DNA of 11,037 nucleotides from Candidatus Subteraquimicrobium carltonvillense (GCA_002339355.1 DDKQ01000007.1:5245-16281); one strand, 5' to 3'. Positions 1-7,720 are shown, counted from the stretch's first letter. Translations and numbers: made by a program. The notes: a model not told the origin generated them from the sequence alone.

Positions 1-2708
1 ATTGATTCGAGAGCCACTCTTCCCACAAGGCTGTGGTTGAGTTCTCCCTCCTCATTGAGGACGCTCACCGGGATTCCTTCCTTAGTCTTGCAGTCCCCTT
101 CTCTTACTATGATCTCCTGGGCAACATCCACCAACCTGCGGGTGAGATATCCAGAGTCTGCGGTTCTTAAGGCAGTATCGGCCAATCCCTTTCGAGCACC
201 ATGGGTGGAGATGAAGTACTCTAATACCGTTAGACCCTCACGGAAATTGGTCTTAATGGGTCTGTCGATGATATCTCCTCTGGGATTGGCAACCAGACCT
301 CGCATTCCAGCCAGCTGCCTTATTTGTTTTATATTCCCTCGAGCTCCGGAAGTTGCCATCATATAAATGGGATTGAACTTGCTGAAGTTCTTCTCCATGG
401 CTTCTGTGACATCATCCGTAGCCTTGGTCCAAATATCGACTATCCTCTGGTGGCGTTCATCCTTGGTAATGAGCCCTCTCCTATATTGTCTTTCGATTTT
501 CTCCACCGCTTCCTCGGGAGCATCCAAGATTTTCCGCTTTTCTTCGGGAACCTGAATGTCGTCGATACCGATGGTGACTCCAGCCCTTGTGGCATGGTAG
601 AATCCCAAAGCCTTGATGCTGTCCAGGATTTCAGCCGTCTTCACCGTATCGTATATCTCGCAGCATCTCTCGACTATATCGGCCAACTCTTTCTTGCCAA
701 TCTCACAATTTACAAAGGGATAATCATCGGGAAGAGCATCATTAAAAATGATTCTCCCCACCGTGGTATCGATGAGTTGACCATTCATATGAAGCTTAAC
801 CTTGGCATGGAGATCCACAGCACCATGTTCGTAAGCAAAGATAGCCTCTTCAGTGCCATTGAATATCTTGCCCTCACCCTTACAGCCATCTTCCTCGGCA
901 GTGAGGTAGTAACAACCGAGGACCATATCCTGAGTTGGAGTAGCTAGAGGTCTACCGTGAGCCGGAGAAAGGATATTATTTGTGGAAAGCATCAGGATTC
1001 TCGCTTCGGCCTGGGCTTCCGCAGATAACGGTAGGTGCACCGCCATCTGATCGCCATCGAAGTCTGCGTTGAAAGCCGTACACACGAGCGGGTGGATTTG
1101 AATGGCCTTGCCTTCAATGAGAATGGGTTCAAAGGCTTGTATACCCAATCTATGAAGCGTTGGAGCTCGATTAAGAAGCACGGGATGGTCCCCTATTACC
1201 TCTTCCAATACATCCCAGACCATGGATTTGGCCCTTTCCACCATACGCTTGGCGCTCTTGATATTCTGAGCGTGACCCAAATCCACCAATCTCTTCATAA
1301 CAAAGGGTTTGAACAACTCTAAGGCCATTACCTTAGGAAGTCCACATTGATGAATCTTCAATTCGGGGCCAATGACTATAACCGATCTCCCGGAGTAGTC
1401 CACCCTCTTACCCAAGAGATTTTGACGGAATCTTCCCTGCTTCCCCTTGAGCATATCGCTCAAGGACTTCAGGGGTCTATTCCCGGGACCAGTAACCGGA
1501 CGACCTCTTCTGCCATTGTCAAACAGGGCATCAACAGCTTCTTGTAACATCCGCTTTTCATTGTTGACTATGATCTCAGGTGCTCCGAGATCAAGCAAGC
1601 GCTTCAATCTGTTATTGCGGTTTATAACCCTTCGATAAAGGTCATTCAGATCGGAGGTGGCAAATCTTCCACCATCAAGCTGAACCATAGGTCGAAGGTC
1701 TGGGGGAATGACCGGGATGGCTTCCAGAATCATCCAATCGGGTTTATTCCCTGAATTTTTGAGGGCAGCTACCACCTTCAACCGCTTTATGGCACGATTT
1801 CTTTTCTGTCCACGGGATTTCTTTATGGTCTTCCTGAGCAGCTTGGCTTCCTGGTCTAAATCCAAATTCGCTAAAAGTTCTTTGATGGCTTCCGCTCCCA
1901 TACCTCCATGGAAGTATTCTCCATACCGATCCCTCAAATCTCTGAAGAGCTGTTCATCGGAGATCAGTTGCTTGCATTCCAGATTCTCAAAGGTTTCAGA
2001 GACATGATTTAACCATTGAATTTTCTGTGCCACTTCATTTTGAAGCTCCTTGATTTCATGCTCGGTTTGGCTTTCGAGCTTCCTGATCTCAACCTCGAGA
2101 GAAGGATTGGCGCTGACCTCAACGACTTCCCCTTCCTCCGGCTCTATTTCTCCTTTTAGGATCTTTATCTTCCTTTCCTTCCCAGCTTCCAATCGCTTGA
2201 TTTCCTTATCCAGTTCATGCTTAAGTTCCTCTATCTCCTTTTCAAGCTCCTCTTTTAATATCGGTAAATCCTGCTCTCTGCGCTTCTCATCGATATAGGT
2301 AATGATGTGAGAGGCGAAATAGAGCACCTTCTCTAGATCCTTGGGACTGATATCCAGTAGATATCCCATGCGAGAGGGAACGCCTTTAACGTACCAGATG
2401 TGGGAGACCGGAGCGGCGAGTTCGATGTGCCCCATGCGCTCCCTTCTCACTTTGGCTCTGGTGACCTCAACACCGCAACGTTCGCAAATAATCCCCTTGA
2501 AGCGGATCCTCTTGTATTTGCCGCAATAACATTCCCAATCTCGGGTGGGGCCAAAGATCTTTTCGCAGAAGAGTCCGTCCTTCTCCGGTTTCAGCGTCCT
2601 ATAATTTATGGTCTCCGGTTTTTTGACCTCTCCATTGGACCAGGATCTGATTTGCTCGGGAGAAGCCAGTCCAATTTTGAGTGCATCAAAATCATTTACC
2701 TCTAACAA
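1..2708 (-). CDS. rpoC: RNA polymerase beta' subunit, partial (3' end outside window)
   Basis: Beta' is one of the two large catalytic subunits of RNA polymerase. About 902 residues are present and the frame is open to the window edge. Seen: the N-terminal zinc ribbon Cys60, Cys62, Cys75, Cys78; the catalytic NADFDGD motif at residues 547-553 (Mg-binding Asp549, 551, 553; DNA at 1050-1070); and Cys873, which matches the first cysteine of the second zinc site. The other three cysteines of that site lie beyond the edge. Residues about 145-246 form a Glu/Lys-rich coiled-coil insert between the YFASHIITYIDEKRR and LISDEQLF segments; actinobacterial beta' has such an insert here. Start: TTG at 2706-2708, 8 nt after the Shine-Dalgarno AGGGAGG (2717-2723), giving the family-typical N-terminus LLEVNDFDALKIGLASPEQI. 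No in-frame ATG lies nearby. The gene follows rpoB after 48 bp and is surely cotranscribed with it. Confidence 0.97.
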   Translation of the reverse strand, partial: MLEVNDFDALKIGLASPEQIRSWSNGEVKKPETINYRTLKPEKDGLFCEKIFGPTRDWECYCGKYKRIRFKGIICERCGVEVTRAKVRRERMGHIELAAPVSHIWYVKGVPSRMGYLLDISPKDLEKVLYFASHIITYIDEKRREQDLPILKEELEKEIEELKHELDKEIKRLEAGKERKIKILKGEIEPEEGEVVEVSANPSLEVEIRKLESQTEHEIKELQNEVAQKIQWLNHVSETFENLECKQLISDEQLFRDLRDRYGEYFHGGMGAEAIKELLANLDLDQEAKLLRKTIKKSRGQKRNRAIKRLKVVAALKNSGNKPDWMILEAIPVIPPDLRPMVQLDGGRFATSDLNDLYRRVINRNNRLKRLLDLGAPEIIVNNEKRMLQEAVDALFDNGRRGRPVTGPGNRPLKSLSDMLKGKQGRFRQNLLGKRVDYSGRSVIVIGPELKIHQCGLPKVMALELFKPFVMKRLVDLGHAQNIKSAKRMVERAKSMVWDVLEEVIGDHPVLLNRAPTLHRLGIQAFEPILIEGKAIQIHPLVCTAFNADFDGDQMAVHLPLSAEAQAEARILMLSTNNILSPAHGRPLATPTQDMVLGCYYLTAEEDGCKGEGKIFNGTEEAIFAYEHGAVDLHAKVKLHMNGQLIDTTVGRIIFNDALPDDYPFVNCEIGKKELADIVERCCEIYDTVKTAEILDSIKALGFYHATRAGVTIGIDDIQVPEEKRKILDAPEEAVEKIERQYRRGLITKDERHQRIVDIWTKATDDVTEAMEKNFSKFNPIYMMATSGARGNIKQIRQLAGMRGLVANPRGDIIDRPIKTNFREGLTVLEYFISTHGARKGLADTALRTADSGYLTRRLVDVAQEIIVREGDCKTKEGIPVSVLNEEGELNHSLVGRVALES

Positions 2709-2733
2709 AGGGTATACCTCCCTGATCTCCTGT

Positions 2734-2748
2734 CTGCCCGTCCGGCAG
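2734..2748. repeat. GC-rich hairpin in the rpoB-rpoC gap
   Basis: CTGCC, five bases, then GGCAG: a 5-bp perfect stem placed between the rpoB stop and the rpoC Shine-Dalgarno sequence. It shares the CTGCCCG half-site with palindromes in three other spacers of this window (near 6361, 7826 and 9545). It could be a small mRNA structure between the two cistrons or a dispersed repeat; the sequence does not decide. Confidence 0.5.
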
Positions 2749-2756
2749 GCACGGTC

Positions 2757-5700
2757 CTATGAACTCGTCGGAGATTCCTTCTTGGATTCGGATGTCGATT
2801 CTAAGGTCCTTAAAGATTCCTCAGCTTCGGGCTCGGGCTCACCACGTAGGTCGATTCCCAGCTCCTCAGCGGTCTTGAAGACATCCTCCTCCTTCTCTTT
2901 GAGTTCGATTTCCTCGCCTTCATCCGAAAGCACTTCGACATTGAGAGCCAAACTTTGCATCTCCTTGACCAAAACCTTGAAGGATTCCGGAATCCCGGGC
3001 TCTGGGATATTTTCTCCCTTGACGATCGCTTCGTAGGTTTTGACTCTACCCAATACGTCGTCGGACTTCACGGTGAGGAGTTCCTGGAGCGTATAGGACG
3101 CTCCATAAGCTTCTAATGCCCATACCTCCATCTCCCCAAAACGTTGGCCCCCAAACTGTGCCTTTCCACCAAGGGGTTGCTGGGTGACCAAGGAGTAAGG
3201 ACCGGAGGATCGAGCATGTATCTTATCATCAACCAGATGTAATAATTTCATCATGTAAATGTAGCCTACGGTTATGGGTTGGTTGAAGGGTTCCCCGGTT
3301 TTTCCACTGTAGAGTATGGTCTTTCCGAATTCGGGAAGCCCAGCTTTGCACAGAGCCTCTTTGATTTCCTTCTCATCCGCACCATCGAAGACGGGGGAGA
3401 TCACAAAGACCGGTCCGTTTGTGGGTTCACCGTTATCGCTCCAGCCCACCTTCGCAGCCCAACCGAGATGAGCCTCCAATATCTGACCGATGTTCATTCG
3501 GGAGGGGACCCCGAGAGGATTGAGGACGATGTCCACGGGAGTCCCATCCTCTAGGAAAGGCATATCCTCCTCGGGTACGATCTTCGATATAACACCCTTA
3601 TTCCCGTGCCTTCCCGCGAGCTTATCTCCCTCAGCTATCTTCCTCCTCTGGGCAACGTAAACCCTAACTAACTGGTTCACCCCTGGAGGAAGCTCGTCCC
3701 CCGCATCTCTGGAGAAGAGCTTCACATCTATTACCCTTCCACCTTCTCCGTGAGGAACCTTGAGCGAAGTATCCCTAACCTCCCTAGCTTTCTCACCGAA
3801 AATTGCTCTCAAGAGGCGCTCTTCCGCGGTGAGCTCCGTTTCGCCCTTTGGAGTAACCTTTCCTACCAGAATATCTCCGGGACAAACCTCCGCTCCAATG
3901 CGAATAACGCCCCTTTCATCAAGATCCTTAAGAACTTCTTCTCCCACATTTGGAATGTCTCTGGTTATCTCCTCTGGACCCAATTTAGTGTCGCGAGCAT
4001 CCACCTCGTATTCTTCGATGTGAATAGAGGTGAGGATATCCTCCTTCATCAACCTCTCGCTGATGATGATGGCATCCTCATAGTTATAACCCTCCCAAGG
4101 CATAAAGGCGACCAAAAGATTGTGACCCAGCGCGAGTTCTCCCCCATCAGTGCAGGGCCCATCGGCGAGAACCTGTCCCGCCTTTACATAATCGCCCTCA
4201 TTTACAATGGGTTTATGATTTATGCAAGTTCCCTGGTTTGATCTTCTAAACTTCTGGAGCTTATACAGGTCTAAGCTTCCATCCTCGACCTCAATCTCGA
4301 CATAATCGGCACATGCGGTTTTTACCCTCCCATCCCTCTTAGCCAGGACGATCTCACCAGTGTCTCTCACCGCTCGATGTTCCATACCCGTCCCCACCAG
4401 GGGAGCTTCCGTACGGATTAGGGGAACCGCTTGCCGCTGCATGTTCGCTCCCATCAATGCTCTATTGGCATCATCATGTTCAAGGAAGGGAATGAGAGCA
4501 GCAGCAACGCTTACGATCTGCTTTGGTGAAACATCCATGAAGTCCACTCTCTCAGGTTCGACCGTCTCAACCTCCTCCCCAATCCGTGCCAAGATCTTAT
4601 CCTGTAGGAATTTACCAGTCTTTTTATCATAAAGTGCATTTGCTTGAGCGATGACATATTTATATTCCTCGTCTGCGGTGAGGTAAACAATTTCATTTGT
4701 TACCTTACCCTTTACAACCTTCCGATAGGGAGTTTCTATGAAGCCGAATTCGTTAACTCGCGCATAAGTTGAAAGAGAACCTATGAGACCAATGTTTGGA
4801 CCCTCAGGAGTCTCTATGGGGCACATCCTTCCATAATGGGAGGGGTGGACATCTCTTACCTCAAAGCCGGCTCGCTCTCGGGAAAGTCCTCCTGGACCAA
4901 GGGCAGAGAGACGTCTCTTATGAGTCAAACCAGCCAGGGGATTAGTTTGATCCATAAATTGGGAGAGCTGGCTGCTACCGAAGAATTCCTTGAGGGAAGC
5001 GACGATGGGTCGAATATTGATCAGAGTTTGAGGTGTTATTGTCTCTACATCTTGGGTGGTCATTCGCTCTCGAACAACCCTTTCCATTCTAGCCAAACCG
5101 ATGCGGAATTGATTCTGGATGAGCTCTCCCACATGACGTACCCGACGATTTCCAAAGTGATCAATATCATCCGTTTCCCCTACGCCATCGTAATGAAGAC
5201 GAATGAGATACCTCACTGTCTCCAGGATATCCTCTTTGGTGAGAACCGTAACATCCAAGGGGATATCCAATCCCAGCTTCTTATTGAGCTTATACCGACC
5301 AACCCTTGCCAAATCATATCTGTGGGGATTGAAGAAAAGAGTCTCGATGAAAGTTTTGGCGCTTTCAATGGTTGGTGGCTCACCGGGTCTCAATCTCTTG
5401 TAAATTTCAACCAAGGCTTGCTGCTGAGAATCGGTGAAATCCCTTTCCAAAGTCTTCTTGATTGGCATGACTCTATTGAAAAGCTTCAAGAGATCGTTGT
5501 TCTCCCCAAGACCCAGAGCCTTCAAAAGGATGGTAATGGGTATCTTTCGCTTGCGGTCAATCCGTACCGCAATTACATCTCGCTTATCGATCTCCAATTC
5601 GAGCCAAGCACCACGACTGGGAATAATCTTGCAAGTATGGTAGACTCTGTCACTCTGCTTGTCGATTTCGCGAGCGAAATATAAACCTGGAGATCGCACA

Positions 5701-6101
5701 AGCTGACTGACAACAACCCTCTCCGTACCATTGATAACAAAGGTCCCTTTCCCAGTCATGAGTGGGAAATCTCCCATGAAGACCTGCTGTTCCCTTATCT
5801 CCCCCGTTTCTTTATTTATGAGACGAGCGGTGACGAATAAGGGTGCGGAGTAAGTCATGTCCTTCTCTTTGCATTCACTGACGAAATACTTCGGCTTACC
5901 AAATTCGTAAGAGCCGAATTCTATGGCAAGATTGCCGGTGAAATCTTCAATAGGGGAGATGTCTCGAAAAGCTTCGGCTAATCCTTTCTGGAGTAACCAA
6001 TCAAAAGATTCACGCTGAATGGCAATGAGGTTAGGTACTTCGAGGATTTCCGGAATTTTGGCAAAACTTCTTCTCTCTCTCTTGTTGGAGTTGGATTTCA
6101 A
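2757..6101 (-). CDS. rpoB: RNA polymerase beta subunit
   Basis: Beta subunit of RNA polymerase; with beta' it forms the active-site cleft and holds the rifamycin pocket. 1114 residues, compact, without the large insertions of the proteobacterial protein. Seen: the rifampicin region at about residues 375-406 with Gln381, Asp384, His394 and Ser399 (E. coli Q513, D516, H526, S531), all of the sensitive type, so sensitivity is inferred. GRMCPIETPEGPNIGLIGSL lies at 424-443, the DARDTKLGPEEITRDIPNVG block at 701-720, GDKLAGRHGNKGVISKI at 825-841, and the C-terminal clamp segment around 965-1020. An acidic, poorly conserved tail covers about 1058-1114. Start: TTG at 6099-6101; the nearest Shine-Dalgarno, AGGGAG at 6114-6119, is 12 nt upstream, which is rather long, but no better in-frame start exists. 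The gene has its own promoter candidate at 6152-6180. Confidence 0.98.
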   Translation of the reverse strand: MKSNSNKRERRSFAKIPEILEVPNLIAIQRESFDWLLQKGLAEAFRDISPIEDFTGNLAIEFGSYEFGKPKYFVSECKEKDMTYSAPLFVTARLINKETGEIREQQVFMGDFPLMTGKGTFVINGTERVVVSQLVRSPGLYFAREIDKQSDRVYHTCKIIPSRGAWLELEIDKRDVIAVRIDRKRKIPITILLKALGLGENNDLLKLFNRVMPIKKTLERDFTDSQQQALVEIYKRLRPGEPPTIESAKTFIETLFFNPHRYDLARVGRYKLNKKLGLDIPLDVTVLTKEDILETVRYLIRLHYDGVGETDDIDHFGNRRVRHVGELIQNQFRIGLARMERVVRERMTTQDVETITPQTLINIRPIVASLKEFFGSSQLSQFMDQTNPLAGLTHKRRLSALGPGGLSRERAGFEVRDVHPSHYGRMCPIETPEGPNIGLIGSLSTYARVNEFGFIETPYRKVVKGKVTNEIVYLTADEEYKYVIAQANALYDKKTGKFLQDKILARIGEEVETVEPERVDFMDVSPKQIVSVAAALIPFLEHDDANRALMGANMQRQAVPLIRTEAPLVGTGMEHRAVRDTGEIVLAKRDGRVKTACADYVEIEVEDGSLDLYKLQKFRRSNQGTCINHKPIVNEGDYVKAGQVLADGPCTDGGELALGHNLLVAFMPWEGYNYEDAIIISERLMKEDILTSIHIEEYEVDARDTKLGPEEITRDIPNVGEEVLKDLDERGVIRIGAEVCPGDILVGKVTPKGETELTAEERLLRAIFGEKAREVRDTSLKVPHGEGGRVIDVKLFSRDAGDELPPGVNQLVRVYVAQRRKIAEGDKLAGRHGNKGVISKIVPEEDMPFLEDGTPVDIVLNPLGVPSRMNIGQILEAHLGWAAKVGWSDNGEPTNGPVFVISPVFDGADEKEIKEALCKAGLPEFGKTILYSGKTGEPFNQPITVGYIYMMKLLHLVDDKIHARSSGPYSLVTQQPLGGKAQFGGQRFGEMEVWALEAYGASYTLQELLTVKSDDVLGRVKTYEAIVKGENIPEPGIPESFKVLVKEMQSLALNVEVLSDEGEEIELKEKEEDVFKTAEELGIDLRGEPEPEAEESLRTLESTSESKKESPTSS

Positions 6102-6151
6102 GGTAATTACACACTCCCTAAGGGTGTCGTGGAAATATGTGACAAAAACTT

Positions 6152-6180
6152 AAAATATCACTTTTAAAAATATTTGTCAA
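6152..6180 (-). promoter_or_regulatory. Strong sigma70-type promoter directly upstream of rpoB
   Basis: On the minus strand: a perfect -35 TTGACA (6175-6180), a 17-bp spacer, and -10 TATTTT (6152-6157) preceded by TGA, an extended -10. Immediately upstream (6181-6206) is an A/T-tract block like an UP element. The predicted start is near 6145, giving a leader of about 44 nt before the TTG. It sits just after a terminator, so rpoBC can be transcribed independently of rplJL. Confidence 0.75.
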
Positions 6181-6209
6181 GAAATTTTTTTCTAATAAAA
6201 TTATATCAC

Positions 6210-6243
6210 AAAAACAGCTGACCCCAAGAGACAAGGGGTCAAC
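6210..6243 (-). terminator. Intrinsic terminator between rplL and rpoB
   Basis: Minus-strand stem of 9 bp including one U-G pair (6235-6243 with 6217-6225), a 9-nt loop, two bases, then five T (6210-6214). The outer seven pairs of the core are TGACCCC/GGGGTCA. It lies about 250 bp after the rplL stop and 30 bp before the rpoB -35 box, as expected for ending or reducing rplJL transcription before rpoBC. The T tract is short, so read-through is likely. Confidence 0.6.
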
Positions 6244-6248
6244 ATCTA

Positions 6249-6267
6249 GGCTCACATGCACTTCACC
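6249..6267 (-). repeat. 19-nt hairpin motif, copy 2
   Basis: Minus strand reads GGTGAAGT, GCAT, GTGAGCC. It equals the motif at 6422-6440 except in the four central bases. The 15 fixed bases can form a small stem with GG/CC, a U-G pair, tandem sheared G-A/A-G pairs and an A-U pair; the four variable bases fall in the loop. This copy ends just before the terminator stem. Confidence 0.6.
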
Positions 6268-6357
6268 ACAAATTTAAAATGCAAAGATCAATTGGACTAT
6301 TAACGAGTCAGGTTTACATTTTATACATTCGAGGGAGGGGTAAGTGCTTAAGAAAAC

Positions 6358-6446
6358 CTGCCCGTACGGGGCGGCGGCCGGAGTATGACTTTGGTTAAAT
6401 TGAAACCAGGCCGACCGCGTGGGCTCACGAGGACTTCACCCCGACC
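6358..6446 (-). other. Candidate structured RNA segment in the rplL-rpoB spacer
   Basis: GC-rich block in an otherwise AT-rich spacer. On the minus strand GCGGTCGG (6411-6418) can pair over 8 bp with CCGGCCGC (6374-6381), enclosing an inner TGGTT/AACCA hairpin (6404-6408 with 6392-6396). A second GGTCGG (6441-6446) could compete for the same partner. A short GCCC/GGGC hairpin over CCCGTACGGG (6361-6370) follows. Copy 1 of the 19-nt motif lies inside. I recognise no known family and no open reading frame; the function is unknown. Confidence 0.4.
6422..6440 (-). repeat. 19-nt hairpin motif, copy 1
   Basis: Minus strand reads GGTGAAGT, CCTC, GTGAGCC, a direct repeat of the motif at 6249-6267, 173 bp away. 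Fifteen of 19 positions are fixed and the four differing positions are contiguous and central, as expected of a conserved stem with a free loop. Confidence 0.6.
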
Positions 6447-6494
6447 ATAGTGCTAACCCATCTTGTTAATAATACAGACAATTTTCAATTTTAA

Positions 6495-6968
6495 TTATTT
6501 GACCTCGACTGCTGCTCCCGCTTCCTCAAGTTCAGCTTTGATTTTTTCGGCTTCCTCCTTTGGGATACCCTCTTTCACAGGCTTTGGGGCTTCGTCAACC
6601 AACGCCTTTGCTTCTTTCAAACCAAGACCAGTGATGCTTCGAACGACCTTTATAACCTGGATCTTCTTTTCTCCCGGACATTGGAGTATGACATCAAATT
6701 TCGTCTTTTCCTCAGCTGGTGCCGCTTCCGCTGCAGGAGCTCCCACCGGAGCAGCAGCGACAGGCGCAGCAGCAGTAACCCCAAAGGTCTCCTCAAGAGC
6801 CTTTACCAGCTCGGAGAGCTCGATGACGGTCATACCCTTTATGGCTTCCAAAATATCTTCCTTGGTTAACTTCGTCTCTTTCTTCGCTTCCTTGGTCTCC
6901 CTCTTAGCTTTGGTCTTGGTCTCCGATTTCGCTTCCGATTTCGCTGCTGATTTTGCTTCTTTCGCCAA
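6495..6968 (-). CDS. rplL: Ribosomal protein L7/L12 with N-terminal lysine-rich extension
   Basis: Stalk protein of the large ribosomal subunit. Dimers bind the C-terminal helix of L10 through the N-terminal domain, and the C-terminal domain recruits translational GTPases. 157 residues, against about 120-130 in the family. Residues about 34-65 are the usual dimerisation domain (LTKEDILEAIKGMTVIELSE...), about 66-88 the Ala/Pro-rich hinge, and 89-157 the C-terminal domain with KFDVIL and GLGLKEAKALVDEAPKPVKE. Residues 1-33 are an extra segment almost wholly of Lys, Glu, Ala, Ser and Thr, partly encoded by a perfect 12-bp tandem duplication (6922-6945, AKSE twice). Start: TTG at 6966-6968, 9 nt after GGAGG. 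No in-frame start codon exists at the usual N-terminus, so the extension seems real. It lies 115 bp after rplJ. Confidence 0.95.
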   Translation of the reverse strand: MAKEAKSAAKSEAKSETKTKAKRETKEAKKETKLTKEDILEAIKGMTVIELSELVKALEETFGVTAAAPVAAAPVGAPAAEAAPAEEKTKFDVILQCPGEKKIQVIKVVRSITGLGLKEAKALVDEAPKPVKEGIPKEEAEKIKAELEEAGAAVEVK

Positions 6969-7011
6969 TTTCTTTCACCTCCCAATCTTCCAGGGGATTC
7001 AAATAATATTT

Positions 7012-7048
7012 GTTTGCTTGTTTGCTGTTTGCTTGTAGCTGGTTTGCT
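7012..7048. repeat. Iterated GTTTGCT heptamer
   Basis: GTTTGCT occurs at 7012, 7020, 7027 and 7042 (AGCAAAC on the transcribed strand) in the 115-bp rplJ-rplL gap. GCCAACG is also repeated at 7059-7065 and 7075-7081. It looks like degenerate slippage-derived repeat. No function is evident. Confidence 0.6.
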
Positions 7049-7083
7049 TATTAACCGGGCCAACGAGCTTACTAGCCAACGTT

Positions 7084-7599
7084 TTAGCTTTTCTGCTGCG
7101 CCAGGGCATTCAAGGTCATAACGAGTCCTCTAACAGGTGCATTGAGGGAATTCACCAAACCATAAAGGGTCAATTGGAGAGAGCTCAATAATTTCACCAC
7201 AAGTTCTTCCTTCGATGGTAAAAGAGCTAAGGCTTTAACCCGAATGGCGTCGATTACTTCACCATTTAAAACTCCGCCTTTGATTTTGAGAGTTTCATGC
7301 TCTCTGGAGAAATCCAAAAGGATTCTTGCTGGAGAGATCGGTTCCTCAAAGCCAAAAGCGAGAGCTGTGGGCCCTTCAAGATATTTTTCCAATTCCCCTA
7401 AATTGGACTCACTAGCTGCTATTCGAATGAGCGTATTTTTAACAACCCTATATTCAATCCCCTGTTCCTGCAAGCGCTTACGCAATTCGGAGAGTTCATG
7501 AACGTTGAGACCCTTAAAATCGGTCAAAACTATCCCCACGGCCCGCTGTAACTTTTCTTTGATCTCTTCAACAAATCTCTTCTTCTCAGGTCGAACCAT
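7084..7599 (-). CDS. rplJ: Ribosomal protein L10
   Basis: L10 anchors L7/L12 dimers to the ribosome by its C-terminal helix and binds 23S rRNA with its N-terminal globular domain. 171 residues, a normal length. N-terminal domain about 1-125, with the rRNA-binding signature around DFKGLNVHELSELRKRL (27-43) and RVVKNTLIRIA (51-61). The long helix of about 132-170 carries the L7/L12 docking sites. Start: ATG at 7597-7599, 4 nt after a G-rich Shine-Dalgarno (AGGGGG). It is the first gene of an rplJL unit; an L10 leader with attenuator lies about 120 bp upstream, so autoregulation by the L10(L12) complex is expected from the Bacillus subtilis precedent. Confidence 0.97.
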   Translation of the reverse strand: MVRPEKKRFVEEIKEKLQRAVGIVLTDFKGLNVHELSELRKRLQEQGIEYRVVKNTLIRIAASESNLGELEKYLEGPTALAFGFEEPISPARILLDFSREHETLKIKGGVLNGEVIDAIRVKALALLPSKEELVVKLLSSLQLTLYGLVNSLNAPVRGLVMTLNALAQQKS

Positions 7600-7622
7600 A
7601 TTACCCCCTAAAATCGATCAAG

Positions 7623-7715
7623 AGTCAAAAGTCAAGGGTCAAGGGTCAAAAAGAGGAAAATCAAAAATTCCTTGACTCTTGACTAGCGAGTAAAACGAGC
7701 GGTTGACTTTTGACT
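7623..7715. repeat. Nested palindromic repeat between L10 leader and rplJ
   Basis: A perfect 13-bp inverted repeat, AGTCAAAAGTCAA (7623-7635) with TTGACTTTTGACT (7703-7715), encloses a second one that matches at 14 of 15 positions (7630-7644 with 7670-7684). The arms are built of iterated GTCAA units, including a GGGTCAA tandem. The centre contains AGCGAGTAAAACGAGCG. It looks like a small non-coding insertion; it adds a long hairpin to the rplJ 5' untranslated region. Confidence 0.65.
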
Positions 7716-7720
7716 TCAAT

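Noticed and set aside
324..947. Open frame of 207 codons on the plus strand
   Set aside because: Antisense to rpoC, whose protein sequence is fully recognisable across the same bases.
4836..5684. Long open frame of 282 codons on the plus strand
   Set aside because: It lies wholly opposite rpoB in a strongly conserved part, has no recognisable domain, and is an antisense shadow of codon usage.
6340..6500. Group II intron remnant, suggested by GGTGAAGTCC-like sequence
   Set aside because: No domain V, no intron-encoded protein and no 5' GTGYG boundary could be found; the resemblance is only local.
6463..7038. Ser/Ala-rich 191-codon open frame on the plus strand
   Set aside because: It is the complement of rplL; its low-complexity make-up mirrors the Lys/Ala-rich L7/L12 codons.
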